This document shows positions 8,727 to 18,146 of a stretch of 64,000 nucleotides of DNA, in pieces. Where the stretch lies: positions 1 through 64,000 of the forward strand of contig NZ_JANURN010000004.1 of the NCBI RefSeq assembly GCF_030249855.1, given 5' to 3'. The DNA is from Helicobacter_B zhangjianzhongii. GTDB taxonomy: Bacteria; Campylobacterota; Campylobacteria; Campylobacterales; Helicobacteraceae. Position numbers and translations under genes: made by a program. How positions within the stretch are numbered: position 1 is the first letter of the stretch; every line of letters begins with the position of its first letter. A model generated the notes under the pieces. The model saw only the letters and a list, made by a program, of their open reading frames with translations. It did no database searches and was not told the DNA's origin.

Positions 8727-9065
8727 ATGGATCTAGCGTTAAAGTGGTTTGCTGGCACAATCTTTGTCCTTTTTGTGCTGTATATGGTCTCAAAAACGAT
8801 GTTTTATAAATCCGTGGCGAGAAAAGCCGAGCATAATGCCGCAGCGATGAAACTCACACTCCAAGAAGCCGAAATCCTTATCCAAAAGCATCAATTACAA
8901 CTACAACGCGCACTAGGAAATATCGATATTCTCACGCAAGAGATGAATTCCTTGCGCAATGAGATCAAAACGCTCAAGCAGCGTAATTCACAATATCGTG
9001 TCGAGACAGATAAATACCGCACGCGCATAAAAGACCTAGAGCAAAAAATCGAAGCCTTGTTGTAA
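8727..9065 (+). CDS. Small membrane-anchored coiled-coil protein (HP0573-like by position)
   Basis: I take the start at ATG 8727, one base after the rpiB stop, rather than the upstream ATG inside rpiB at 8652; AGGAG lies just before it. The 112-residue product begins 'MDLALKWFAGTIFVLFVLYM', a single membrane segment. A heptad-rich charged segment fills the rest ('LQEAEILIQKHQLQLQRALG' onward), predicted as coiled coil. No catalytic motif is seen. Its place between rpiB and apt is conserved in H. pylori as I recall, so it is a real gene of unknown function. Confidence 0.75.
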   Translation: MDLALKWFAGTIFVLFVLYMVSKTMFYKSVARKAEHNAAAMKLTLQEAEILIQKHQLQLQRALGNIDILTQEMNSLRNEIKTLKQRNSQYRVETDKYRTRIKDLEQKIEALL

Positions 9066-9100
9066 TCGCTATAATCTCAATCCACACGCAAAGGAACACT

Positions 9101-9661
9101 ATGGCAAACGCACAAAACCTACAAGAGCTTAGCACACAAGTCCGCAATACTTTGCGAGAGATCCCAGACTATCCAAAGCCCGGAATCTTATTTTATGACA
9201 TCACTACAATCTTAGAGAATGCAGAGTGCCTACACAAGATTATCGCCTTTTGGAAAGCTCGCTATGTGAATCAAAACATCACACATATTGTGGGGATAGA
9301 ATCTAGGGGCTTTACTTTTGGATCTGCGCTAGCTTATGCCTTGGGGGTTGGCTTTATCCCCGTTAGGAAAAAGGGCAAACTCCCATTTGCAACCTACTCG
9401 CAAGAATATGCCTTAGAATATGGCACAGATACGCTAGAAATCCACCAAGATGCCTTTGCAAGTGTGCAGGAGCGTGGAGAAAAGGCGCGAGTCGTGCTTG
9501 TCGATGATTTGCTCGCCACAGGTGGGACTGCTGCTGCAAGTATTAAGCTTATTGAAAAAGCTGGTGGAGAGTGCATAGAGGCGTGCTTCTTAATCCGCCT
9601 AGTTGAGCTAGAAGGACACAAAAAGCTTACAACAAACTTTATGAATATATTGGACTGCTGA
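9101..9661 (+). CDS. apt: Adenine phosphoribosyltransferase
   Basis: Apt salvages adenine by joining it to PRPP to give AMP. The PRPP-binding loop is 'VVLVDDLLATGGTAAA', with 'GIESRGFTFGSALAYALG' and 'VPVRKKGKLP'-like (FIPVRKKGKLPFAT) blocks typical of APRT. The 186-residue length includes a few N-terminal residues more than usual. The ATG at 9101 follows AAAGGAAC. The stop overlaps the start of the following DedA-family gene (TGATG). Confidence 0.95.
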   Translation: MANAQNLQELSTQVRNTLREIPDYPKPGILFYDITTILENAECLHKIIAFWKARYVNQNITHIVGIESRGFTFGSALAYALGVGFIPVRKKGKLPFATYSQEYALEYGTDTLEIHQDAFASVQERGEKARVVLVDDLLATGGTAAASIKLIEKAGGECIEACFLIRLVELEGHKKLTTNFMNILDC

Positions 9662-10395
9662 TGAAAGCACTCAAACAGCACTACAAAAGCATTATTATTG
9701 GCACATTTCTTCTTGTGCTAGTTGGTGGGCTTGTAACATATATGATGAAATCCGACTTCTCCCTAGAAGAAGCAATTGTAAATTTATGGGAAAATTATGT
9801 AGCAGATTGGGGCTATGTGATTTTGTTTTGCTGGAGTATTTTAGAAGGCGAACTTGGATTGATTTTTGCCGGTATTGCTAGCCACACGGGGCATTTAAAT
9901 GTCTGGCTTGCGATTTTTATCGCTGGGCTTGGAGGATTTGTGGGCGATCAAATTTATTTCTACATCGGTCGCTGCAACAAAGGCTATATCCAAGCACATC
10001 TCTCAAAGCAAAGGCGCAAACTTGCCCTAGCACACTTGCTTTTGCAAAAATATGGCTGGAGTATTATCTTTATCCAGCGGTATATGTATGGTATGCGCAC
10101 CATTATCCCCATAAGCATAGGGCTCACACGCTACTCTGCGTTAAAATTTGCCATTATCAATCTTATCAGCGCGTGGGTGTGGGCGGCGATCACCATTTTG
10201 CTTGCTTGGGTCTTTGGCGATAAGATTCTAGAGTTTTTACAGCTATTTAAAGCCCATCCATATATTTTTGTTATTTTTGCTTGCGCATTTCTTGGTGGGG
10301 TGTGGTGGTTTTTCTCATCACGCACGCAAAAAATCGATAAAAAAATCGATAAACTCCAAAGCCAAATCACCAAAACCACTTCAAAGGATCACTAA
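9661..10395 (+). CDS. DedA-family integral membrane protein
   Basis: This is a DedA/SNARE-associated family membrane protein; several relatives are now viewed as lipid-carrier flippases supporting envelope homeostasis. It has about five membrane segments, the family stretch 'GLGGFVGDQIYFYIGRCNKG' and 'FIQRYMYGMRTIIPISIG', the usual amphipathic re-entrant region with essential Arg. The C-terminus is basic ('RTQKIDKKIDKLQSQITK'). At 244 residues it is slightly longer than E. coli YqjA. It overlaps apt by one base and is the positional equivalent of H. pylori HP0571. Confidence 0.88.
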   Translation: MKALKQHYKSIIIGTFLLVLVGGLVTYMMKSDFSLEEAIVNLWENYVADWGYVILFCWSILEGELGLIFAGIASHTGHLNVWLAIFIAGLGGFVGDQIYFYIGRCNKGYIQAHLSKQRRKLALAHLLLQKYGWSIIFIQRYMYGMRTIIPISIGLTRYSALKFAIINLISAWVWAAITILLAWVFGDKILEFLQLFKAHPYIFVIFACAFLGGVWWFFSSRTQKIDKKIDKLQSQITKTTSKDH

Positions 10396-11879
10396 TGCTA
10401 AAAATATCCGCACATAAAGAGTCTTTCACCTCTATCAAAGCCGATGTCGCTATCGTATTTGTCATAAATAAAAACACCAAACACAAATGGATTGATCAAA
10501 AATTCCTACACGATCTTGCCTACCAGCACAAATCCCCTGTGCTGCACCAGCAAGCAAAAACACTCTATATCCCACTAGGGTCGCTAGAAGTGGATTCTAT
10601 GCGCGAAGCTGGAGCTACCGCTGTAAAAACACTAAAATCCTACCCCTTTAAAAGTGCCAAAATTGGATTCTACACACTGCCAAAGAGTAGCGATACAAGC
10701 ATAATGGCAGCTTTCACGCTAGGAGCATTGCTTGGAGATTATAGCTTTGATACATTCTTAAGCAAAAAGCAGCCTAGCTCTTTGCGCGAGATTCTCATCA
10801 GCCTAGAGTCCTATGATACAGATTCTGCAGGAGCTACAAAAGAGCGCGTGCAAGACTTCTCCAAACAACTCGATGAGATAAAAATCATCACTAAATCTGT
10901 CAATATCACGCGTGATTTAGTCAATACCCCTCCGCAAATCGCCACGCCAAAATATCTGGCAAACTACGCACAAGATCTCATTAAAGGCACAAATCTATCG
11001 TGCAAGATCCTAAAAAAGCAAGAGCTCAAAAAGGAAAAAATGGGCGCATATTTAGCCGTAGCTAAAGCCTCAAGTAAATCCCCGCGCCTAATCCACCTAA
11101 GCTATAAGCCTAAGAATCCACAGAAAAAAGTCGTGCTAGTAGGCAAGGGACTTACCTATGATAGTGGTGGGCTAAGCCTTAAGCCAAGTGATTATATGAC
11201 AACAATGAAAGCAGATAAAAGTGGCGGCTGTGCAGTGCTAGGCATTATGCTTGCAGCAGAAAAGCTAGGGCTACCCCTAGAAATACACGGCATTATCGGC
11301 GCGTGTGAGAATATGATCGGCGGCAATGCGTATAAACCAGATGATGTGCTAATCTCCCGCGAGGGAAAAAGCATAGAAATAGGCAACACCGATGCTGAAG
11401 GGCGACTTGTGCTAGCAGACTGCCTAAGCTATGCACAGGATTTAGACCCTGATGTGCTTATTGATTTTGCGACACTCACAGGGGCTTGTGTCGTAGGGCT
11501 TGGGGAATATACAAGCGGTGTTATGGGCTATAATCAAAAGCTCCAGCTTGACTTCACCCAAAGCGCGCTAGATTCTGGCGAGCTAGTGGCTATCCTGCCC
11601 TTTAACCGCCATATCAAAAAGCTTATAGAATCCAAAATTGCTGATGTAAGCAATGTCAGCTCATCTCGCTATGGTGGGGCAATTAGTGCGGGAATGTTTT
11701 TAGGAGAGTTTATCCGCGAATCCTACAAGGACAAATGGCTACATATCGACATCGCTGGACCAGCGTTTGTGGCAAAAGAATGGGATATTAACCCATATGG
11801 AGCAAGTGGAGCAGGCGTGAGAATGGGGGTTAGATTCTTGCAAGATATAAGCAAGATAAGCAAAGCAAGGAAGCAGTAG
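10395..11879 (+). CDS. pepA: Leucyl aminopeptidase (M17) PepA
   Basis: PepA is a cytosolic hexameric two-metal aminopeptidase of family M17. The C-terminal catalytic domain shows 'LVGKGLTYDSGGLSLKP' (metal-ligand Lys and Asp) and the signature 'NTDAEGRLVLADCLSYAQD' with further metal ligands; the active-site Arg lies in the latter. The 494-residue length is normal. In some bacteria PepA homologues also bind DNA, but nothing here shows that. It overlaps the dedA stop by one base and is followed directly by ychF. Confidence 0.95.
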   Translation: MLKISAHKESFTSIKADVAIVFVINKNTKHKWIDQKFLHDLAYQHKSPVLHQQAKTLYIPLGSLEVDSMREAGATAVKTLKSYPFKSAKIGFYTLPKSSDTSIMAAFTLGALLGDYSFDTFLSKKQPSSLREILISLESYDTDSAGATKERVQDFSKQLDEIKIITKSVNITRDLVNTPPQIATPKYLANYAQDLIKGTNLSCKILKKQELKKEKMGAYLAVAKASSKSPRLIHLSYKPKNPQKKVVLVGKGLTYDSGGLSLKPSDYMTTMKADKSGGCAVLGIMLAAEKLGLPLEIHGIIGACENMIGGNAYKPDDVLISREGKSIEIGNTDAEGRLVLADCLSYAQDLDPDVLIDFATLTGACVVGLGEYTSGVMGYNQKLQLDFTQSALDSGELVAILPFNRHIKKLIESKIADVSNVSSSRYGGAISAGMFLGEFIRESYKDKWLHIDIAGPAFVAKEWDINPYGASGAGVRMGVRFLQDISKISKARKQ

Positions 11880-12980
11880 ATGGGACTCTCTGTCGGTATC
11901 GTAGGCTTGCCCAATGTGGGCAAATCCACCACTTTTAACGCCCTGACCAAAGCCCAAAACGCCCAAGCAGCAAACTACCCCTTTTGCACCATAGAGCCTA
12001 ACAAGGCGATTGTAGAAGTGCCTGATCCTAGACTTTTAGAGCTTGCTAAAATCGTGCAGCCACAGCGCATTATGCACTCTCAAGTGGAGTTTGTGGATAT
12101 TGCGGGGCTTGTCAAGGGGGCAAGCAAGGGTGAGGGGCTAGGTAATCAATTTCTAGCCAACATCAAAGAAGCCGATGCGATTTTGCACATTGTGCGCTGC
12201 TTTGAAGATGATGATATAACCCATATAGAAAACCGCATAGACCCCATCGCAGATATTGAGATTATCGAGCTAGAGCTTGTGCTAGCTGATATTGCAAGCG
12301 TGCAAAAACGCATTGCAAAGCTTGAGAAAGAAAGCAAAGCCCAAAAGGGAGCAAATGCTATGCTAGAGCTGGCTAGATCCCTGCTTGCCCACCTAGAATC
12401 CAGCCAGCCAGCCAGCAACTTTGCACACAAAGACACACAAGACTTCATCACGCTTAATAAAGAGCTACGACTTCTTAGCGCAAAGCAAGTGATCTATGGC
12501 GCAAATGTTGATGAAAGCGCACTAGAAAGCGATAATGAGTTTGTCAAAAAAGTGCGAGATTTTGGTGCAAGCAAGGGATCGCCTGTCATTAAACTCTGTG
12601 CCAAGCTTGAAGAAGAGATGATAGGCTTAGATGATGATGAAAGAAAGGAGCTGCTCGCTTCTGTGGGCTGTGCAGAATCTGGACTAGAGCAGATTATCCG
12701 CACGAGCTTCTACACACTAGGGCTTATTAGCTACTTTACTGCTGGGGTGCAAGAAGTGCGCTCTTGGACTATCAAAAATGGCACCAAAGCCCCACAAGCA
12801 GCCGCTGTGATACACAATGACTTTGAAAAGGGCTTTATCCGTGCAGAGACCATAGCCTATGAAGACTTCATCAAATATGGCGGTGAGAGCAAGGCTAAAG
12901 AATCTGGGGCTATGCGCGCTGAGGGCAAGGACTACATCGTCCAAGATGGCGATATTTTGCACTTTAGATTCAATGTCTAG
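11880..12980 (+). CDS. ychF: Redox-regulated ATPase YchF (Obg-family)
   Basis: YchF is an Obg-family P-loop NTPase that prefers ATP and binds ribosomes. The P-loop GLPNVGKST is at residues 8-16, followed by 'NYPFCTIEPN' (switch), 'DIAGLVKGASKGEGLG' (G3) and the C-terminal TGS domain ending 'VQDGDILHFRFNV'. At 366 residues it matches the family. It begins immediately after the pepA stop, so it depends on pepA transcription and probably translational coupling. Confidence 0.96.
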   Translation: MGLSVGIVGLPNVGKSTTFNALTKAQNAQAANYPFCTIEPNKAIVEVPDPRLLELAKIVQPQRIMHSQVEFVDIAGLVKGASKGEGLGNQFLANIKEADAILHIVRCFEDDDITHIENRIDPIADIEIIELELVLADIASVQKRIAKLEKESKAQKGANAMLELARSLLAHLESSQPASNFAHKDTQDFITLNKELRLLSAKQVIYGANVDESALESDNEFVKKVRDFGASKGSPVIKLCAKLEEEMIGLDDDERKELLASVGCAESGLEQIIRTSFYTLGLISYFTAGVQEVRSWTIKNGTKAPQAAAVIHNDFEKGFIRAETIAYEDFIKYGGESKAKESGAMRAEGKDYIVQDGDILHFRFNV

Positions 12981-12989
12981 AGCTTGACT

Positions 12990-13082
12990 ATGGACAATTT
13001 ACAAGATTTACTACTTGAAAGCCTTGTGTTTGCCCTAGTAGCCATAGGGCTGCTCATCTATCGTGCCACATTAAAAAAATAG
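12990..13082 (+). CDS. Possible 30-residue single-span membrane peptide
   Basis: An open frame of 30 codons starts nine bases after the ychF stop: MDNLQDLLLES, then a hydrophobic run VFALVAIGLLIY, then a basic end RATLKK. The layout (short acidic amphipathic N-terminus, one 12-15 residue membrane span, positive C-terminus) is that of many small bacterial membrane proteins. Upstream sequence (TAGAGCTTGACT) has only a weak ribosome site. It could also be a chance frame, but a hydrophobic span at this spacing behind a housekeeping operon is suggestive. Confidence 0.45.
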   Translation: MDNLQDLLLESLVFALVAIGLLIYRATLKK

Positions 13083-13107
13083 CCTTTATATCACCACACT
13101 CAAGCCA

Positions 13108-16100
13108 CTATTCAAGCAATTTGGCAAGCTTGTTTTCAGCAAATACTCCATAGCGATGATGCACGATACTTATCACTCTCTCTCTGTAATACCAAAGCAG
13201 CTCAAACCTGCCGTTATCAAGAGGCTTATCAGGGATAATACGCTTATGAGAAATAGCGGCTGCTTGATAGATAGAATCCATAGCACTAGCTTTTGTGTGG
13301 TAGCGGATGACATCATTTTGTGGGATTCTAGCGATGAAATCCTGCAAGGATTCTTGCACAAATTTCGCTATAAGCCCAAGCCCTGCTAGATTCTCACGCA
13401 AAAATGCCAAGTCTTCATCTATTGCTTCAAAGCTCACTATAAGCTCCACTTTGCACGCCTGCGCACCGATTATGACCCCTAGCACATCTTCTAAGCTATC
13501 GTTGCTGCTGACTCGATAAGCAAGCGTGCTAATTGCTTTATAATCTAGCAAGTGCTTCGCGCCATACTCAAGTGCGCAATCGTGTGATAGCATAAATTCT
13601 GTATTGCGGTAATACACATAGCTCTTGGCTTTTTTGAGTGCGTTTTCCAACGCCTTGCGCCTAGAATCCACTATATCCCCGCTTGCCAAAAGCCGCTTAA
13701 ACTTTGGCTCAATGATACTTGTAGCAAGGTTTTCATCACAAGCATTTGGCACAGGGCGCACAAAATGGATAATATCATTGTAAGTGCCGATTGTATGCGA
13801 CAAAGAGCCTGATGGGGTCGTGATGATCTTCGCGCTTGCTGTGTGGATTGTAGGCTCATTGATAAGCAAAGTGTGTGCTTTGGCATTCTTACGGAAATAC
13901 ACCCACTCATCTTCATCGCGCGATTCTAGGACGCATATATTGCTATCTAGCGTGTTTGCTAGGGCTATGGCGTGCTTTATATCATCGGCTTTGATGATAT
14001 AAAGCAGTGGTAGATACCTATCTATCGCGCTAAGCTCATTGGCACTAGCATAGATAATACCAGCTCCCATATACTGCCCATCGCGCTGTGGCTTTAGGGC
14101 AAACGCCCCTTGTATCGCCTCTAATGCGTGATTAGAATCCAGCACCACACCTAGGGCATTTTGCAGTGCATAAGGCGTGCCATAGTGTAGGGATCTAGCA
14201 CACGCAAGCACTCCTTGCATAAAGCCTGTATCATCAAGCACACTTTGCTCAACAATCAGCACCGATAGCTTCCTAACCCCCACCCCTCCATAAAAAAATG
14301 CCGAGCTAATCGCGTGTTTAATGGCTTGATCATAATCAGCTAATTGCGTGATGATCATTGCATTTGTGGCAGTAGGGTGGGCGATAAGCGGTAGCATAGG
14401 CTGTGCAGTGGCAATGGATTCTAGGCTTGATCCCTTCCCAAACCCAACGACAAAGGCAAATAAATCTGTGCGCATATTTGCCAAAGCTTGCCTAAAATCC
14501 TCTCTTTGCATAGGGGTAAAACATAGCATATCTCGCGGGATTCCAGCCTCCCATAGGCATTCACACACCATATAGCTACTGCTAATCACAAGTGATGATG
14601 GCTTAAACACCACTTGATCCCCACAAGCAAGGCTTGCAAGCACAGGGGCGAAGCTTATGCTTAAATGACTATGCGCACTCCCTATCACAAGCCCCCTACC
14701 CTTTGGCATAAATGATGTATGAGCGTGCGTATCACAGAGATCTTGTAATGACTTAGGATAAAAGCGCAGCAAAGTGATAAGCTCGCTTATCTCCATATCT
14801 GTCTGCATAGGGACTTTGCCAATCTCTAAGGCTGCGGTTGTGATTATTTGCCCTCGTTTTTCTTGCAAAAGATGTGTGGCTTTGTTAAAGATTGCTATGA
14901 GATTTTCTAGCCTACTCAATGAAGCTGGCACGATATTCTCATCAAACCCCTTAGCAAACGCCACTTTTCTAATCTCTCTCCCATCAAAGCCATAAAGCAT
15001 TTGAGCTTCTTTGATGTATGTGGCTTGTATCGTGTCTTTGGGTAGCTCTTGGGCTAGTGCTTCGATGAGCCATTGGTAATTTGCTTGGGCGAAAAACTCC
15101 GTATCAGTCTCATAGACACCATCGCTGCTTTGCAGATCTAGCACTGCTGCTCGATCTTGCACAGCAATAGGTGCGCAAGAGAGCTTTGGGATATATGCCA
15201 AAGAGTCCAAAAACATCGCCTTTTGCGCCTGCCACGCACTATCACCCACGCGCATCGCATAGTAGCTTGCCATAAAGTTTTCTTCTCCGGTGTTTTCATC
15301 AAGGCGGCGCAATAAATAAGCGATAGCCTCCTGAAACGATGAAGTATCACACACAGGAGTATAGAGCATAAGCGTATGATACTCCCCTAGAATCCTACTT
15401 GCCTGCATACTAATGCCCATACTCATCTCAAAGACAAAATGCTCCCTATACTCTGGCTCCACGCAATGCTGCAAAAGCATATATGCATAGGCAAGCTCAA
15501 AGACATTATGGCTAGCCACCCCTAGCTTAGTATGGCGATAGTGTGCATTGTCTATGAGATAATGCAGCATTTTTTTGTAATTAGCATCAGTGCAAAGCTT
15601 TTGGCTAAACATCGGCAGCCTTCCATTATGCTTAGCGGCATAAAATTTCTCAGCTTGCATATTTGCGCCTTTGACCAAGCGGATATGCACGGGCTTACCC
15701 CCAGAATCCACCCTAGCCTTTGCATAATCACAAAGCTGCATAAGATAGGAGAAAGATTCTGGTATATAAGCTTGCAGCGCGATCCCTGCTTCAAGCTCGC
15801 TATATCCACTAAGGGCTTCCATAAAGGCACTCACACTAAGCTGCAAAAATCGATGCTCCTCCATATCAAGCGTGATGATCTTTGGCAGATTCTGGGCTTG
15901 GCTTTGCTGGCTCGCATAGGCAAAAAGCTCTTTTAGACTCCTTGCTAGCTCATCTCTTGAGTGTATAAAGCTCCCCTCCCACATCTGGGTAAAAAACGCG
16001 CTAGGCTTGATAGAAATATGCGTGATATGGCTGTTGTCTAATGCCTTTTTACACATTGTGATATTGTCTTTAATGATCTCTTGACTTAGAGCCTTTTTGG

Positions 16101-16542
16101 CGATGAAGTAGTAATTAGCAATATGACTTTTTGGGCTAGATGTCGGCATACTAAAGCGCATCATCAAGCCTGCTTCTTTTCTAATTTGCTTGATAAAAAA
16201 CGGCACACTAAGGCTAGGGGCATATCTCCCTACTTGCAAGAAGATATATAGCAACATCTTTTCATAGAGAGTGAAAAACTCCCCAAACTCATAGCGGCGC
16301 AATATGCGCTCAATAAGCTTGTGGCTATGTGCGGGATTATTGCTAAGCACACTAGAATCTAGCAATTCCATAAAAAGAGCTTTATATTCTGGATTCTCGA
16401 TGATGTGCTGCATTTTGTAGTAGAAGCTCTTCTCGTGTGTAGCAATACTATCTTGCACGCGCTCTTGCAGACTTGCAGCAAACTCTATCGCACGCTCTAT
16501 GAGATCATTATGCTGCTTTTGTGTTAGAGATTGTAGTGTCAT
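13108..16542 (-). CDS. putA: Proline utilisation protein PutA (proline dehydrogenase, degenerate P5C dehydrogenase half)
   Basis: The N-terminal half is an FAD-dependent proline dehydrogenase, with 'HIRLVKGANMQAEK' and 'KLGVASHNVF' matching the barrel. The second half follows the ALDH fold but looks unusual: where E. coli PutA has SPWNFP, ETGGQNA and AGQRCSALRVL, this protein has 'SAHSHLS', 'AHPTATNAM' and 'GGVGVRKLSVL', so the usual Asn, Glu and nucleophilic Cys are not at their expected places. I choose ATG 16542 (1144 residues) because AGCAGGGAAT precedes it and the first in-frame codon (16599) lies inside the upstream gene. It follows an NSS transporter by about ten bases, suggesting a proline-use operon. 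Confidence 0.85.
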   Translation of the reverse strand: MTLQSLTQKQHNDLIERAIEFAASLQERVQDSIATHEKSFYYKMQHIIENPEYKALFMELLDSSVLSNNPAHSHKLIERILRRYEFGEFFTLYEKMLLYIFLQVGRYAPSLSVPFFIKQIRKEAGLMMRFSMPTSSPKSHIANYYFIAKKALSQEIIKDNITMCKKALDNSHITHISIKPSAFFTQMWEGSFIHSRDELARSLKELFAYASQQSQAQNLPKIITLDMEEHRFLQLSVSAFMEALSGYSELEAGIALQAYIPESFSYLMQLCDYAKARVDSGGKPVHIRLVKGANMQAEKFYAAKHNGRLPMFSQKLCTDANYKKMLHYLIDNAHYRHTKLGVASHNVFELAYAYMLLQHCVEPEYREHFVFEMSMGISMQASRILGEYHTLMLYTPVCDTSSFQEAIAYLLRRLDENTGEENFMASYYAMRVGDSAWQAQKAMFLDSLAYIPKLSCAPIAVQDRAAVLDLQSSDGVYETDTEFFAQANYQWLIEALAQELPKDTIQATYIKEAQMLYGFDGREIRKVAFAKGFDENIVPASLSRLENLIAIFNKATHLLQEKRGQIITTAALEIGKVPMQTDMEISELITLLRFYPKSLQDLCDTHAHTSFMPKGRGLVIGSAHSHLSISFAPVLASLACGDQVVFKPSSLVISSSYMVCECLWEAGIPRDMLCFTPMQREDFRQALANMRTDLFAFVVGFGKGSSLESIATAQPMLPLIAHPTATNAMIITQLADYDQAIKHAISSAFFYGGVGVRKLSVLIVEQSVLDDTGFMQGVLACARSLHYGTPYALQNALGVVLDSNHALEAIQGAFALKPQRDGQYMGAGIIYASANELSAIDRYLPLLYIIKADDIKHAIALANTLDSNICVLESRDEDEWVYFRKNAKAHTLLINEPTIHTASAKIITTPSGSLSHTIGTYNDIIHFVRPVPNACDENLATSIIEPKFKRLLASGDIVDSRRKALENALKKAKSYVYYRNTEFMLSHDCALEYGAKHLLDYKAISTLAYRVSSNDSLEDVLGVIIGAQACKVELIVSFEAIDEDLAFLRENLAGLGLIAKFVQESLQDFIARIPQNDVIRYHTKASAMDSIYQAAAISHKRIIPDKPLDNGRFELLWYYRERVISIVHHRYGVFAENKLAKLLE

Positions 16543-16552
16543 ATTCCCTGCT

Positions 16553-18037
16553 TTAACTTGCGATTTTATATGGCTGGTGGTAGAAAGCACCGCGCTCATT
16601 ATATGCTTGTGTGCTGGACTCTCGAGCTGGCTTTGTGGGCTTAAGGTCTAAAAGCCCTGCGATAAAAATGGCGATGATGATTGCAGGGATACCATAGCGC
16701 ACATAATGCAGCCACCCTTTTAGCAGCCACCTTGGGGCATTGGTGCCATTAGATAGCTCTTGGATAGCCTCTTCTTTTAGCACAAAGCCCACAAAAACAC
16801 TCGCCCCAAGGGCTGTGATGACAAAAAAGATATTCCCACTAAGGAAATCAAATGTATCAAACACACCCCTCCCCCAAAGCACCACATCTGCAAGCACAGA
16901 AGAGCTTAATGCACAAGGGATATTTCCTAGCACAAATACCCCTAAAAGCGTGGAGTTTATGGCGGCATTATGCGATAGGTGAAATTTCTCTTCTAATACG
17001 CTAATGATGACTTGATAGATCGTGATAGAAGTCGTAAGTGCCGCTATAATCAGCAGCACAAAAAACACAATAGCAAAAAGATTACCAAAGTGCATATGTG
17101 AAAATGCAATAGGCAAGACCTTAAACACAAGCGAAGGACCAGAATCTGGAGCGAGATTAGCACTAAAGAGTGAAGGGAATATCATAAAGCCCGCTAGCAC
17201 GGCAATGAGTGTGTTGATCACGCCGGTAAAAAGAGAGGTTTTAATCAAATTTTCCTGCTTATCAAGGTGAGAAGAGAGCGTGATCATCACGCCAAAACCC
17301 AGCGAGAGCGCGAAAAACACCTGCCCTATCACATACAAGAAAAGCTCCGCGCTAATGGCATTAAAGTTTGGCACAAGGTAGAATCTAACGCCATCCATAG
17401 CCCCTTCTAGCGTGAGATTGCGCGCTACCATTATCACAAGACAGAGCAGCAAAAGAGGCATAAGATATTTCACTGATCGCTCAATCCCATCGATGACACC
17501 TTTACGCAAGATAAGCCAATTGATCGCCACAAACACAAAGGTAAAAAGACTTATCTGCCACGGAGCATTTTCTATATGCTCTTCATAAAATGCGATAGTC
17601 TGGGACTTTTGCAAAGGCACACTTACATCAAGCCCTCCAAAAGCCAGCCCAAAGCCTTGTAAAACCTCTTGCACAATATGCACGATATATGAGATCACCC
17701 ACCCACCAATCACCATATAATACGCCAAAATCCCAAAAGCCCCAAGCATACCCATATAGCCAAAGATCTTCCAAAATCTAGAAACAGGCTTTGTGGATTC
17801 TGGCACACTACCAAAGGCATCGACACAATTTGTATGCGCTCTTCTGCCGATGACATTTTCTACCAAGATAATGGGAATCCCCACAAAAAGCATCGCCAGC
17901 ACAAACACAGCCACATACGCCCCTCCGCCATACTCGCCCACAAGATAAGGGAAACGCCAAGTCGCTCCAAAGCCTATGGTAGCTCCAGCTACTGTTAAAA
18001 TATAAGTCAAACGATTTGACCAAATTTGTCTCTTCAT
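16553..18037 (-). CDS. Sodium-dependent transporter of the NSS (SNF) family
   Basis: This is an inner-membrane amino-acid/sodium symporter of the LeuT fold. TM1 carries the family motif in the form 'GATIGFGATWRFPYLVGEYGGGAY', and about eleven to twelve hydrophobic segments follow over 494 residues. The family mostly moves neutral amino acids. Because putA follows directly on the same strand, proline is a reasonable guess for the substrate, but that is inference from context; H. pylori uses the unrelated SSS-family PutP next to its putA. The ATG is preceded by AAGGAGTAGAG. Confidence 0.86.
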   Translation of the reverse strand: MKRQIWSNRLTYILTVAGATIGFGATWRFPYLVGEYGGGAYVAVFVLAMLFVGIPIILVENVIGRRAHTNCVDAFGSVPESTKPVSRFWKIFGYMGMLGAFGILAYYMVIGGWVISYIVHIVQEVLQGFGLAFGGLDVSVPLQKSQTIAFYEEHIENAPWQISLFTFVFVAINWLILRKGVIDGIERSVKYLMPLLLLCLVIMVARNLTLEGAMDGVRFYLVPNFNAISAELFLYVIGQVFFALSLGFGVMITLSSHLDKQENLIKTSLFTGVINTLIAVLAGFMIFPSLFSANLAPDSGPSLVFKVLPIAFSHMHFGNLFAIVFFVLLIIAALTTSITIYQVIISVLEEKFHLSHNAAINSTLLGVFVLGNIPCALSSSVLADVVLWGRGVFDTFDFLSGNIFFVITALGASVFVGFVLKEEAIQELSNGTNAPRWLLKGWLHYVRYGIPAIIIAIFIAGLLDLKPTKPARESSTQAYNERGAFYHQPYKIAS

Positions 18038-18115
18038 CTCTACTCCTTAGCACAATTGCGCGTATTCTACTTATTTTAAGCTTTTATTTTATTGTATCTA
18101 TTGATAGCGTAATGT

Positions 18116-18121
18116 TATAAT
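18116..18121 (+). promoter_or_regulatory. -10 box TATAAT for xerH
   Basis: A perfect TATAAT lies about 25 bases before ATG 18147, in AT-rich DNA. It overlaps the first in-frame ATG (18120), which argues that the true start of xerH is the downstream ATG. No clear -35 is seen, as is usual for Helicobacter housekeeping promoters. Confidence 0.5.
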
Positions 18122-18146
18122 GCCCAAATTTCTCACAAGGCTCTCT

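Noticed and set aside
18120..18146. ATG 18120 as the xerH start
   Set aside because: It overlaps a perfect TATAAT; the ATG at 18147 has AAGG at proper spacing and begins nearer the conserved XerH sequence.
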